Assembly (NCBI RefSeq): GCF_017744695.1
Contig: NZ_JAGIAS010000001.1
Coordinates: 525,013 to 589,012 of the forward strand
DNA length: 64,000 nucleotides
Reading direction: 5' to 3'
From: Dyadobacter sp.
GTDB lineage: Bacteria > Bacteroidota > Bacteroidia > Cytophagales > Spirosomataceae
Positions 50,205 through 58,837 of this stretch are shown one piece after another. The notes beneath the pieces are model-generated. The model had not been told where the DNA came from and ran no database searches. It worked only from the letters and a program-made list of their open reading frames with translations. The position numbers and the translations under genes are program-made. Position 1 is the stretch's first letter. Each line of letters opens with the position of its first letter.

Positions 50205-51215
50205 ATGAAAAACCGCCTTCTGTCCGCACTCTTCGTCACACTTTCCGCCGGCGCCGTTCATGCGCAGGTTACCTATTTCGCGGATATGATGGGCAAGGGT
50301 TTCAAACAGGCGACGATCGTGCAGCCTTCCGACTACGAAGGCAGCGTTACCTGCACGATCATCCGGAAAACGACTCCGGAAAAGCGCACCAAAGCGGTTC
50401 TTTATGTCCACGGCTTCAACGACTATTTCTTCCAGGAGGAAATGGCCGAGCGCTACATAAAGGAGGGGTTCAACTTTTACGCCGTCGATCTCCGGAAATA
50501 CGGTCGCTCGTGGCTCAGCCATCAGAAGATCAATAATGTCCGCGACCTTTCCGAGTACTACGCCGATATCGACACCGCTCTGGCGGTTATCAAAGCGGAA
50601 GGCAACGAAAAAGTGCTTTTGAGCGGGCATTCGCTGGGCGGGCTCACGATATCGCTTTACGCGAGCGAGCGGGCGGGCAGGGAGAAATTCGATGCGGTGC
50701 TGCTCAACAGTCCGATGTTTGCATTAAATATCAAATCGGGACTCAAAAAAAAGGCGTTGCCGTTACTCGTAAAAAGGGCTGAAAAACACCCGGAAACGAC
50801 CTTCGACCTGGGTATCAACCCACTCTATGGCGAAAGCTTGCATGTGACAGCGCATGGCGAATGGTCGTATAGCCTGGGCTTGAAACCATTCATCGCCCCG
50901 CCCGTCAACCTCGGATGGATACGCGCCGTGCATCAGGCGCAGGAGCGGCTTGCACAGGGTATCACTATCAATAAACCGGTACTGGTGCTGCATTCGGCCA
51001 AATCCATCGACGAAAAGAAATGGAGTGATATCTTTTTCACCGGCGACGCGGTGCTCAATGTCGGGGACGTGGCGCAGCAGGCCCAGAATATTGTAGGTCA
51101 ATACAGCATTCAGGCAGTCCAGGGTGGCATGCATGACCTCATCCTTTCCAAACAACCCGTCCGCGACGAGGTGTACTCCACCATTTTCAACTGGGCCAAA
51201 CGCACTGTTAAGTAA
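50205..51215 (+). CDS. Exported alpha/beta hydrolase (lysophospholipase-like)
   Basis: 336 aa. A signal peptide (about 1-20, ending in VHAQ). KAVLYVHGFNDYFFQEEMAE (about 65-84) is the oxyanion region, FYAVDLRKYGRS (about 94-105), then LLSGHSLGGLTISLY (Ser about 145). The acid and His are read in VLVLHSAKSIDEKKWSD and VQGGMHDLILSK. It follows the acetolactate decarboxylase gene by 77 bp. A terminator lies directly behind the stop. Confidence 0.9.
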   Translation: MKNRLLSALFVTLSAGAVHAQVTYFADMMGKGFKQATIVQPSDYEGSVTCTIIRKTTPEKRTKAVLYVHGFNDYFFQEEMAERYIKEGFNFYAVDLRKYGRSWLSHQKINNVRDLSEYYADIDTALAVIKAEGNEKVLLSGHSLGGLTISLYASERAGREKFDAVLLNSPMFALNIKSGLKKKALPLLVKRAEKHPETTFDLGINPLYGESLHVTAHGEWSYSLGLKPFIAPPVNLGWIRAVHQAQERLAQGITINKPVLVLHSAKSIDEKKWSDIFFTGDAVLNVGDVAQQAQNIVGQYSIQAVQGGMHDLILSKQPVRDEVYSTIFNWAKRTVK

Positions 51216-51234
51216 CCCGGCATTTCATGCCGGG
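51216..51234 (+). terminator. Hairpin terminator
   Basis: Perfect CCCGGCAT/ATGCCGGG stem with a TTC loop, immediately after the hydrolase stop codon. No U-tract. Confidence 0.6.
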
Positions 51235-51295
51235 CATGGAATGACTTCAGATTTCCTCCAAAATTTGTAGTTTCATTTGTACAAACAACAATGCT

Positions 51296-51973
51296 ATGAA
51301 ACTGCTGCTCATTGAAGACGAAAAAGCGCTGGCCACCAGCATACAAAACTATTTTCAGCGCGAAAACTTCATTTGCGAATGGGCGGCAGACTACCGGACG
51401 GCGGTTGAAAAGATTCATATTTACCGCTACGACTGTGTACTTGTGGACCTGATGTTACCCGATGGCGACGGTCTCGACGCCGTCCGGGAGCTCAAACGCA
51501 ACTTCCCGGAGACCGGTATCATCATCATTTCCGCTAAAAATTCACTCGACGACCGCATTACCGGCCTGAACCTCGGCTCGGACGATTACCTGACCAAACC
51601 TTTCCACCTTTCGGAACTGAATGCGCGCGTGCAGGCCGTGATACGCCGACGGAGCTTCCAGGGAAGCCAGCAAATACGGTTCGGCAAAATCCAGATCGAT
51701 CCACAGGAACATCTCGTGCTCGTCGATCAGCAGGAAATCGTCCTGACCCGCAAGGAATACGATCTGCTCGTGTACCTGATCGCCAACAAAAACCGGGTAT
51801 TGACCAAGGAATCCATCGCCGAGCACCTGTGGGGTGACGATGCGGACTTAATGGACAATTTTGACTTTATATACACACATATTAAAAACCTCCGAAAGAA
51901 GCTGATGGACAAAGGCTGCCCCGACTATCTGAAATCCATTTACGGGGTCGGCTATAAATTCAGCGAGCAATGA
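51296..51973 (+). CDS. OmpR/PhoB-family response regulator
   Basis: 225 aa. The receiver has the acidic pair IEDE (about 6-9), the phosphoacceptor Asp51 in CVLVDLMLPDGDG, and the switch Lys in DDYLTKPFHLSEL (about 100). The C-terminal winged helix reads LTRKEYDLLVYLIANKNRVL and YGVGYKFSE (about 145-225). It overlaps the kinase gene by four bases (ATGA), so the two form one operon. Confidence 0.96.
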   Translation: MKLLLIEDEKALATSIQNYFQRENFICEWAADYRTAVEKIHIYRYDCVLVDLMLPDGDGLDAVRELKRNFPETGIIIISAKNSLDDRITGLNLGSDDYLTKPFHLSELNARVQAVIRRRSFQGSQQIRFGKIQIDPQEHLVLVDQQEIVLTRKEYDLLVYLIANKNRVLTKESIAEHLWGDDADLMDNFDFIYTHIKNLRKKLMDKGCPDYLKSIYGVGYKFSEQ

Positions 51974-53223
51974 AACTGCTGGAACGCATTCTCAAATATC
52001 AGATCGTCACATCGCTGTGCGTGCTCACACTGGGTGCCGTATTATTCTATTTTTCAGTAGATTACCTGATAGACCTGGAAGTAAACAAGGAACTCATGCG
52101 CAGCAAGACCAAAGTGAGCTGGCAACTCCGGCACATCGACGAACTGCCGGTGTACATTCTACAGCTCGGCGACAGCCTGCAACTGGATCAGGTTCGGTAC
52201 CCGGGGCAAATGGTGCTTGTGGAGCGAAAACTGTTCAACGAGTTTGAAAACGAATACCAGCCCTACCGGCAGCTGACCTTCTACGAACGCGTCGAGGGAG
52301 CATGGTACCGTGTGACTATCAGCAAGTTACTAGCCCAGCGACAGCAATTACTGGAAGCGGTGGTCATGACCGTCACATTCATTGTGGCATTGCTGCTTAT
52401 ATCCCTGCTCCTGCTGAACAGCTGGCTTTCCCGTCGGTTATGGCGGCCGTTTTACAGGACCTTGCGCGCACTGGATTCCTACCAGGTCGAAAAGCACGAA
52501 GTACTGACTTTTCCCAAACAGCATACCGTCGAATTTGACCAGCTAAACCTGTCAGTGACGCAGTTTACCGACCGTCTTGCGGCCACTTACCAAAACCTGA
52601 AAGAGTTTACCGAGAATGCCTCGCACGAGATACAGACCCCGCTGGCGGTGATATTGTCCAAAATCGAAGGGCTGTTCCAGGACGAGGACCTGAAAGAATC
52701 GCAAATAGTGGCACTTTCGGAGATTAGCGAGGCAGCCAATCGGCTGGCGAAACTGAATCAGGCATTATTATTGCTTACCAAAATCGAAAACCGGCAGTTT
52801 CTGGCCGGTACAGAGCCGATCAGCCTGGTTCCGATCATCAACCGCAAGCTCCGGGACCTGGAAGATCTGATCGAGCAGCGGGAGATTACCGTGAAGACTG
52901 CGATAGAGCCGACGGGCCCGGTAATGCACCCAGCATTGGCGGAAGTGCTGGTGAATAATTTATTGACCAATGCAATTCGCTACAATGTAAATGGGGGAAC
53001 GATCGATATCAGGCTCGTCCCGGGACAGTTGATTGTCCGCAACACCGGCGCGCCCATCCATATCGACCCCGAACTGATGTTTGAAAGATTCCGTAAGGAA
53101 GGCTCCAATTCAGCATCGCTCGGCCTGGGACTCGCACTGGCGAAAACGATCTGCCAGGTAAATGGGCAAACGCTCAGATATGAAACCGAAGGCACATGGC
53201 ACATTCTCACCGTGACCTGGTAA
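51970..53223 (+). CDS. Two-component sensor histidine kinase
   Basis: 417 aa. Membrane segments at about 10-32 and 130-150 flank a periplasmic sensor of about 95 residues. The H box is ENASHEIQTPLAVILS (His219). The N box is NNLLTNAIRYN (about 322-332), and the G2 box ASLGLGLALAKTIC (about 379-392). It is the partner of the response regulator with a four-base overlap. The sensed signal is unknown. Confidence 0.95.
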   Translation: MKLLERILKYQIVTSLCVLTLGAVLFYFSVDYLIDLEVNKELMRSKTKVSWQLRHIDELPVYILQLGDSLQLDQVRYPGQMVLVERKLFNEFENEYQPYRQLTFYERVEGAWYRVTISKLLAQRQQLLEAVVMTVTFIVALLLISLLLLNSWLSRRLWRPFYRTLRALDSYQVEKHEVLTFPKQHTVEFDQLNLSVTQFTDRLAATYQNLKEFTENASHEIQTPLAVILSKIEGLFQDEDLKESQIVALSEISEAANRLAKLNQALLLLTKIENRQFLAGTEPISLVPIINRKLRDLEDLIEQREITVKTAIEPTGPVMHPALAEVLVNNLLTNAIRYNVNGGTIDIRLVPGQLIVRNTGAPIHIDPELMFERFRKEGSNSASLGLGLALAKTICQVNGQTLRYETEGTWHILTVTW

Positions 53224-53257
53224 CGATATTCAAGATTTTTCATGGCTAGTAGTGAAT

Positions 53258-53287
53258 AAAGGGAGGGTCTTTGATTCTCCTTTTTTT
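53258..53287 (+). terminator. Terminator after the two-component operon
   Basis: AAAGGGAG pairs with CTCCTTT (one bulge) and is followed by a T-run, 35 bp after the kinase stop. It separates the operon from the protease gene. Confidence 0.55.
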
Positions 53288-53392
53288 ATGTATTTCAAAA
53301 AAACGCGCAACTACAAATTGTCTTCAGAATTCACACAGAATTGCAACAGGATCGCTACTGAAATTTGAATACACTTAATCAATTTAATAGCG

Positions 53393-54931
53393 ATGACAAC
53401 AACCCGTAATTTCAGAAAAATAACAGCAGTAGCCCTTGCATCCGCATTGTTGGGCGGAACCTCCTACGCTACTTACGAGCATTTCGGCAAGCCCGATACT
53501 ATTTCGACATGGGTCAGCAATGCAACCCCGTTCGTCAAAGCCCGGCTGGATGGTAAAGCCGCCGGCCCGGCGACCGGTGGGCCAATTACCAATGGCCCCT
53601 CGGCGATGATCCCCGCCGACTTTTCATTTGCCTCCAAAAAAGCCACTGCGGCGGTTGTGCACATTAAATCGACATTGAAACCGGAACGTACGGTGAGTCA
53701 AATGCAAATCCCGGAAGAGTTCAGGGATTTCTTCGGTGATCGCAACCCGTTCGGCCAGCAGGCTCCCGAAGGTAAAATGGAGAAACCCCAGGCCACCGGT
53801 TCAGGCGTGATCATCAATCCCGACGGCTATATCGTGACAAACAACCACGTGATCCAGGGCGCGGAAACGCTGGAAGTCACCCTTGCCGACAAACATACCT
53901 ACAAAGCCAAAGTAATCGGCAGCGACCCGAACACGGACATTGCGCTGATCAAGATCGACGCGAAGAACCTGCCGGCATTGTCGTTCGGCAACTCCGAGAA
54001 TGTGGAAGTGGGACAATGGGTATTGGCAGTGGGTAACCCCTACAACCTCACCTCGACCGTGACCGCAGGCATCGTGAGCGCGAAAGGACGCAGCATCAAT
54101 ATCCTCGGCGAGAATGCCAAGGCGCCTATCGAGTCGTTCATTCAAACCGACGCGGCTGTGAACCCGGGCAACTCGGGTGGTGCATTGGTGGATTTGAATG
54201 GTAACCTCATCGGCATCAACACCGCCATTGCCAGCCAGACAGGCTCGTTTGCCGGCTATTCGTTCGCGGTCCCTTCGAGCATTGCCCACAAAGTGGTGGA
54301 AGATATTTCCAAATTCGGCTCCGTACAGCGCGGGTACCTGGGCGTGGGTATCAGCGAAGTGGATGCGACCAAAGTCAAATCATTTGACCTGAAAGTGGAT
54401 GAAGGCGTCCGCGTCGAGAATTTCGCTGACGAAAGTGCCGCGAAAGAGGCCGGCATCAAAATCGGTGATGTGATCACCAAGATCGACGGCCATGAGATTA
54501 CCAGCGTACCGCAGTTGCAGGAAGCCATCGCCCAACATAAACCATCCGACAAAGTCACCGTGAATGTGAACCGCGACGGTGTCGAAAAAGTGGTTTCCGT
54601 GACATTGAAAGGCATTTCCGAGCCTTCCGTTGCCGACCGCTCGTCGTCGGCCGTGATGGAACAGCTGGGTATTGAGCTGAAAGACCTGACCAATCAGCAG
54701 AAAAAAGAATACGGAATCGGTGCCGGCGCGCAAGTAACGGCCATCAATGCCGGCAAAATCCGCCAGGGTACCGATATGGAAGAAGGATTTGTGATTACCA
54801 AAATCGATAAGACACCGGTTGCCAATGCCCGTGAAGCCATTAAAATGCTGCAAAGCAAAAAAGGCGGGGTGATGATCGAGGGGCTTTATCCCGGCAACGA
54901 TGAAACCCAATATTTTGCAATTGGCTTGTAG
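53393..54931 (+). CDS. Do/DegP-type serine protease (HtrA family)
   Basis: 512 aa. An N-terminal signal or anchor (about 8-25) leads to a linker rich in Gly/Pro. The trypsin-like domain has His152 (VTNNHVI), Asp182 (NTDIALIKID) and Ser261 (NPGNSGGALVD). Two PDZ domains follow (about 305-395 and 425-510; RGYLGVGI, GVRVENFADESAAKEAGIK). It is a periplasmic quality-control protease/chaperone. It lies behind a terminator, so it has its own promoter although it follows a two-component system. Confidence 0.95.
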   Translation: MTTTRNFRKITAVALASALLGGTSYATYEHFGKPDTISTWVSNATPFVKARLDGKAAGPATGGPITNGPSAMIPADFSFASKKATAAVVHIKSTLKPERTVSQMQIPEEFRDFFGDRNPFGQQAPEGKMEKPQATGSGVIINPDGYIVTNNHVIQGAETLEVTLADKHTYKAKVIGSDPNTDIALIKIDAKNLPALSFGNSENVEVGQWVLAVGNPYNLTSTVTAGIVSAKGRSINILGENAKAPIESFIQTDAAVNPGNSGGALVDLNGNLIGINTAIASQTGSFAGYSFAVPSSIAHKVVEDISKFGSVQRGYLGVGISEVDATKVKSFDLKVDEGVRVENFADESAAKEAGIKIGDVITKIDGHEITSVPQLQEAIAQHKPSDKVTVNVNRDGVEKVVSVTLKGISEPSVADRSSSAVMEQLGIELKDLTNQQKKEYGIGAGAQVTAINAGKIRQGTDMEEGFVITKIDKTPVANAREAIKMLQSKKGGVMIEGLYPGNDETQYFAIGL

Positions 54932-54939
54932 TAACCCTC

Positions 54940-54971
54940 GGTTTTCCGGGAAAAGGCGTTCCCGGAAAACC
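54940..54971 (+). terminator. Strong hairpin after htrA-like gene
   Basis: Perfect 13-bp stem GGTTTTCCGGGAA/TTCCCGGAAAACC with a 6-nt loop, nine bases after the protease stop. There is no U-tract. Confidence 0.65.
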
Positions 54972-54991
54972 ACTTAAAATGACCCATTCAA

Positions 54992-55573
54992 ATGAAAAAG
55001 AACCTGATTTTGTTGGGAATGCTGACTCTGCTGGGCAGTGTGGTGCTCGCGCAAAGTCCCCAACAGCCTACGTCCGGCAAGGCTTTGACTTATAACTGGA
55101 TTGTCCCCGACATGAAAACCAACCAAAACCCAATGTACGCCAGTTCGCTTTCGCGTCACCGCATCCAAACTGCTTTCGACAAGGCGCTGGAAAGCAAGGG
55201 GCTCATACGAAATACCCAGCACCCCGACCTGCTCCTGCAATTCCACACCTACACGCAACGCGTGCGTAAGAACTACTATGGTGGCGGGGCCTACCCATTC
55301 GGTGCCTACCCCATGATGGGCTGGGGCCGGTTCGGCTGGGGATATCCTTACTATGGCGGCTTCGGCGGGTATGGCTACGGAGGCTATCCCTATTCTACCA
55401 CCGGCACCGACGGTACGCTGATCCTCGATGTGGTGGATACCAAAACCGGTGATATTATCTGGCAAAAAGCGATTTCCGGCGATGTGAGCAATCCAAACCG
55501 GCTCGAAAAACAGATTAACAAGGGTGTTAAAAAACTCATGAAAAACTTTCCTGCGCAGCAGGGATTAATCTGA
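54992..55573 (+). CDS. Exported DUF4136-like protein
   Basis: 193 aa. The signal peptide (about 1-20) ends in VLAQ. The N-terminal half reads YNWIVPDMKTNQNPMYASSL and HRIQTAFDKALESKGL (about 55-70), with LLLQFHTYTQ, as in DUF4136 lipoproteins. A Gly/Tyr-rich insert (GGGAYPFGAYPMMGWGRFGW, about 94-125) follows, then GTLILDVVDTKTGDIIWQKA (about 136-155). Family assignment is moderate. Role unknown; it probably sits in the envelope. A long terminator follows. Confidence 0.7.
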   Translation: MKKNLILLGMLTLLGSVVLAQSPQQPTSGKALTYNWIVPDMKTNQNPMYASSLSRHRIQTAFDKALESKGLIRNTQHPDLLLQFHTYTQRVRKNYYGGGAYPFGAYPMMGWGRFGWGYPYYGGFGGYGYGGYPYSTTGTDGTLILDVVDTKTGDIIWQKAISGDVSNPNRLEKQINKGVKKLMKNFPAQQGLI

Positions 55574-55578
55574 CAGGC

Positions 55579-55664
55579 ATTTCCCGCAGGCACTTCCGAA
55601 GTCACCGTTTCGGGTTGGGGGTCATGTTGTGAACTTCGGAAGTAACGCGGGAATTATTTTTTTC
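55579..55664 (+). terminator. Large hairpin terminator
   Basis: ATTTCCCGC pairs with GCGGGAAT and ACTTCCGAAGT with ACTTCGGAAGT inside, followed by TATTTTTTT. It ends the DUF4136-like transcript. Confidence 0.7.
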
Positions 55665-55759
55665 AAAATGCCCGAATCTTCAATATTTCAACAGAATCGA
55701 AGGGTACCTTGGTATCATCAAAAGTCAAAGAAGCTATTCAATTTTAACAGTTTAATACC

Positions 55760-57082
55760 ATGAAACCGCTTCATTTGTTAGCCACTATTCTGCTCTCCGC
55801 CGCCAGCTTCACCAGCTACGGCCAGGATGATCAAATGGTTAGTAACGCGCAACAAAACATTGTCACTGACCAAAGCCTGCTCAAAGCCATTGCACCCTAC
55901 AATGACGACGTCCGCAACGATATTCTCGTAGCTACCCAATACCCCGACGTGCTCGGCAAACTGGCCGGTATCCGGGAGAAAAGCAGCGCAGGTTTTCAGC
56001 AAATTATTCAGGACTACCCTCAAAAGAAACAAAGCTGGTTCTACGAAGTCAGCCGATACCCCGAGCTGATGCACAAACTGGCCACATTGCCCCGCAAAAC
56101 CTCCCGCGAAACGATCGACGGCATGCTGGCAAATGTGAACCCTTCTTCCGAGCTGAAAGAAGCTGCCTGGAAGTTGTATAACAATCACCACAACGACCTG
56201 GTGGCAGTCGATAACCTCAACGAAGAAGCCGGCGCCCAGTTTCAAAGCATGATCGCCTTGCTCAACCCGGATGCACGGCAGGCGTTCAAAACCCTGGAAG
56301 AAATGCCCGACGTATTGTCGCTTCTCAACGACCACTCCGACCTCGTAACCCGGCTCGGGGAACGTTTCAAAGACAATCCGGCCGACGTGCGCAACGACCT
56401 GGCAACCATTCACGACCAGATCGACGCACAAAACAAAGAGGAATTGGCTGCCTACCAGGATGAGTTGAAACAAAATCCGCAGGCGATGCAGGAGCTTAGC
56501 CAGGCTTCACAGGAATACGCTTCTCAGGGTGGTTACAGCTATCCTGCTCCCACCGGCGACAAGGTAGTCAACTATGGCAGCCCTTACTCCTACTGGTTCG
56601 GTTACCCTTACTGGTACGGCTCACCCATGTGGTATCCCGGCTTGTATGGCTATGGTTCCGGCTTCTATTTCGGATTAGGTGGCTATCCGATGGTCTACGC
56701 GATGCCTTCGCTCGGCTTTTCGAGATGGTTTTTCGGTGGAGCCTACCGGTACTATCCGCACTTGTACCGCCAATACGACCACTACTATCATACCGTCGCT
56801 CCGCGTAATTATATGTATTCGCCAAGAACCGCATTCATCGGTTCGGCTGCAAGACATTTTAATCCATCCGTAGGCGCGCGGTCCTACCTGTTCGACAGAG
56901 GTCAGTCGTTCCGCTCGGCCCCACGGGCAGCGCAAAGCTACCGTCCGATGACCCGCAGCAACACTTTCAGCGCCCCTTCCCGTTCTTACGGATCTTTTGG
57001 AGGCCGGACATTTAATGGTGGCGGTGGTGGATTTAGCCGGGGTGGATTCAGCGGAGGAGGTTTCCGCGGAGGACGCCGGTAA
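55760..57082 (+). CDS. Exported protein with helical repeats and a Gly/Ser/Arg-rich tail
   Basis: 440 aa, not firmly recognised; the layout recalls DUF3300-type proteins. Signal peptide about 1-21 (ending in SYGQ). Residues about 35-250 are helical with a repeating short motif (YPDVLGKLAGI, YPELMHKLATL, MPDVLSLLNDH). Residues about 270-360 are very rich in Tyr/Gly/Trp (YWFGYPYWYGSPMWYPGLYG). The C-terminus (about 400-440) is Gly-rich (GGGGGFSRGGFSGGGFRGGR). The stop codon TAA lies at the border of a REP-like element that may have supplied it. Confidence 0.6.
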   Translation: MKPLHLLATILLSAASFTSYGQDDQMVSNAQQNIVTDQSLLKAIAPYNDDVRNDILVATQYPDVLGKLAGIREKSSAGFQQIIQDYPQKKQSWFYEVSRYPELMHKLATLPRKTSRETIDGMLANVNPSSELKEAAWKLYNNHHNDLVAVDNLNEEAGAQFQSMIALLNPDARQAFKTLEEMPDVLSLLNDHSDLVTRLGERFKDNPADVRNDLATIHDQIDAQNKEELAAYQDELKQNPQAMQELSQASQEYASQGGYSYPAPTGDKVVNYGSPYSYWFGYPYWYGSPMWYPGLYGYGSGFYFGLGGYPMVYAMPSLGFSRWFFGGAYRYYPHLYRQYDHYYHTVAPRNYMYSPRTAFIGSAARHFNPSVGARSYLFDRGQSFRSAPRAAQSYRPMTRSNTFSAPSRSYGSFGGRTFNGGGGGFSRGGFSGGGFRGGRR

Positions 57083-57209
57083 TGCTGGTTTGAAGGTGAA
57101 CCCTTCAAACACTCTATTCGAAGGCCTCTGGCCGGTCAATACCATAGAGCAGTATTGACCGGCCAGAGGCCTTCGAATAGTTGGTCCGAACGTTTACGTT
57201 GGGACTACC
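57080..57209. repeat. REP-like palindromic element, copy 1
   Basis: Three hairpins in a row: GTTTGAAGG/CCTTCAAAC (57088-57110), a perfect 29-bp stem with a 9-nt loop (57114-57180), and a smaller GTCCGAACG/CGTTGGGAC hairpin (57185-57204). The left border TAATGCTGG is shared with copy 2. Confidence 0.85.
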
Positions 57210-57218
57210 GAGCGTTTT

Positions 57219-57500
57219 CTATTTGGGAGGAAAGGTTTTGTAAACATCACCTCGAACAGCTATTGTTATCACAATTACATTCGGAGCAATGCATTCGATC
57301 CCCATACGATACTGGCCGATGCGAATTCGATAATACCTGCGACCAGTTTTCTGTCCGCGAACTGGGGCATAGTCAACACCGGCTGTCTCCAAAGCATCGG
57401 CGCTCATTAATTTCCCGAGTACAGCCTGGGTAGCGCTTTGAATATTAGTTGGTAACCGTGCGAACTCTCTGATGAATGACTTTTTGTAAACTATTTCCAT
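57219..57500 (-). CDS. RelE/ParE-family toxin
   Basis: 93 aa. The RelE fold reads VYKKSFIREFARLPTNIQSA (about 4-23), then VDYAPVRGQKTGRRYYRIRI (about 42-61) and GQYRMGIECIAPNVIVITIA (about 62-81), ending near VYKTFPP. This is the usual order of the HigB/ParE/RelE group, an mRNA interferase or gyrase toxin. The antitoxin gene overlaps it by 10 bp upstream. Confidence 0.87.
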   Translation of the reverse strand: MEIVYKKSFIREFARLPTNIQSATQAVLGKLMSADALETAGVDYAPVRGQKTGRRYYRIRIGQYRMGIECIAPNVIVITIAVRGDVYKTFPPK

Positions 57501-57784
57501 CCCATTAGCTTCATAAACTCTTCATGGGTAATGGTCTCTTCGTCGTCGCGTGCTTCCATTTCGAGAGCCAGCAGATAATCCTGCACATCATCATTATTGA
57601 TGATATACGCGAGTTTCCTAATCTCCTCCAACGTAAAGGTCTTCCGTTTTTTCTTTGCCGAGAAATTCACGGTTGTCAATCCTAACTTACCTGCCAGGTA
57701 ATCATTCCGATACCCAGACACTTCAATGAGTTCTCCAATGTTCATAACAATGCGCTCGTAGCGTTTTATAGTTTCATTCATCAT
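57491..57784 (-). CDS. Antitoxin with an HTH domain
   Basis: 97 aa from ATG 57784 (MMNETIKRYERIVMN); the frame extends further up without a good start. A helix-turn-helix is read in MNIGELIEVSGYRNDYLAGK then LGLTTVNFSAKKKRKTFTLE (about 13-52). The acidic C-terminus (MEARDDEETITHEEFMKLMG) is suited to neutralise the basic toxin. It overlaps the toxin start by 10 bp, the usual order of a type II pair. The pair sits between two REP-like elements. Confidence 0.8.
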   Translation of the reverse strand: MMNETIKRYERIVMNIGELIEVSGYRNDYLAGKLGLTTVNFSAKKKRKTFTLEEIRKLAYIINNDDVQDYLLALEMEARDDEETITHEEFMKLMGWK

Positions 57785-57931
57785 CGTTAAGGAACTTTTG
57801 AGTATAGTACAGACTACAAATTTCATCATAAAACCAAACAAATATGTTGCATTTCCCGCACAATTTTCACTTTTAAGCCAATCCGATTCCCGGAAGGCGG
57901 AATTCACAAATTATCCGCGCATATTTAGCCA

Positions 57932-58060
57932 GTAATGCTGGTTTGAAGGTAAACCCTTCAAACACTCTATTCGAAGGCCTCTGGCCGGTCAATGCTGCTC
58001 TATGGTATTGACCGGCCGGAGGCCTTCGAAATGTTGGTCCGAACGTTTACGTTCGAACCA
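57932..58060. repeat. REP-like palindromic element, copy 2
   Basis: Same three-hairpin structure as copy 1. The central stem is CTATTCGAAGGCC.../...GGCCTTCGAAAT, with changes in the loop. The right hairpin is GGTCCGAACG/CGTTCGAACC. It lies directly before the RAYT gene. Confidence 0.85.
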
Positions 58061-58130
58061 GCTCCACCTTAGCGCAGTACTACAAAGTGTTACTTTTTTG
58101 ATATCGCTTCGTATCAATAGAAAAAAAGCT

Positions 58131-58655
58131 ATGTCTGAAAAGTATAAATTCTTCAACGGCGGCCTCTTCTTTGTCACCATCACGATCGTCGGATGGATTG
58201 ATGTTTTCAGTCGAAAAATATATGCAGACGAGATTATCAAAAGTCTTAACTATTGTATTGATCACAAAGGACTGCAAGTATTTGAATTCGTGATCATGAC
58301 CAATCATGTTCATCTAATCTGCTCGGCACGGGACGGTAATGTCTCGAGGATTATCAAAGATTTCAAAAGTTTTACGGCAAAGGAAATCATAAGGCTTATA
58401 CAAGAGAACAAGGCAGAAAGCAGGCGTGAATGGTTGCTTTACATGTTCCGGTATTTTGCAAAAGGTACAAGTCCAAAATGCGAATTTCAGTTTTGGCAGC
58501 ATCGGAACCATCCGATCAGTCTGGAAACAAATCGCTTCATCAGGCAAAAAGCAAATTACATATTAAACAATCCTGTTAAAGCTGGAATTGTATTGGAACC
58601 GCAACACTATATTTACAGTAGTGCCAATCCTGAGACTGCGCTGAAATTGAGTTAG
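58131..58655 (+). CDS. REP-associated tyrosine transposase (RAYT)
   Basis: 174 aa from ATG 58131. The HUH motif is in MTNHVHLICSA (about 59-69), preceded by FFVTITIVGWIDVF (about 12-25). The C-terminus has QFWQHRNHPISLETNRFIRQ and KANYILNNPVKAGIV with the catalytic Tyr, then YIYSSANPE. This is the Y1/TnpA_REP pattern. Flanking REP-like elements are the expected substrates, so the enzyme probably processes and disperses them. Confidence 0.9.
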   Translation: MSEKYKFFNGGLFFVTITIVGWIDVFSRKIYADEIIKSLNYCIDHKGLQVFEFVIMTNHVHLICSARDGNVSRIIKDFKSFTAKEIIRLIQENKAESRREWLLYMFRYFAKGTSPKCEFQFWQHRNHPISLETNRFIRQKANYILNNPVKAGIVLEPQHYIYSSANPETALKLS

Positions 58656-58656
58656 G

Positions 58657-58784
58657 TGATAGTTTCAAGGTGAACCCTTCAAACATGCTATTCCTAGGCC
58701 TCTGGCCGGTCAATACCGTAGAGCAGTACTGACCGGCCAGAGGCCTAGGAATAGTGAGTCCGAACGTATACGTTCGAACTACCG
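58657..58784. repeat. REP-like palindromic element, copy 3
   Basis: Three-hairpin structure as in copies 1 and 2. In the central stem TTCGAAGGCC is replaced by TTCCTAGGCC on one side and by its complement on the other, so base pairing is kept. It lies right behind the RAYT stop codon. Confidence 0.85.
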
Positions 58785-58837
58785 CGATTATAATTAAATT
58801 AGCGGCCGTCATTTTTACTAATATACAGAACTTAATC

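Noticed and set aside
50147-50536. Plus-strand frame at the start of the alpha/beta hydrolase
   Set aside because: Rich in Arg/Ser and out of frame with the clear hydrolase gene that covers the same bases.
57155-57433. 92-codon plus-strand frame across REP copy 1
   Set aside because: Antisense to the RelE/ParE-like toxin gene and starts inside a palindromic repeat.
57080-58784. CRISPR array
   Set aside because: Only three repeats of about 128 bp, palindromic and 0.6-0.7 kb apart with genes between them; no short repeat/spacer periodicity or cas genes anywhere in the window.
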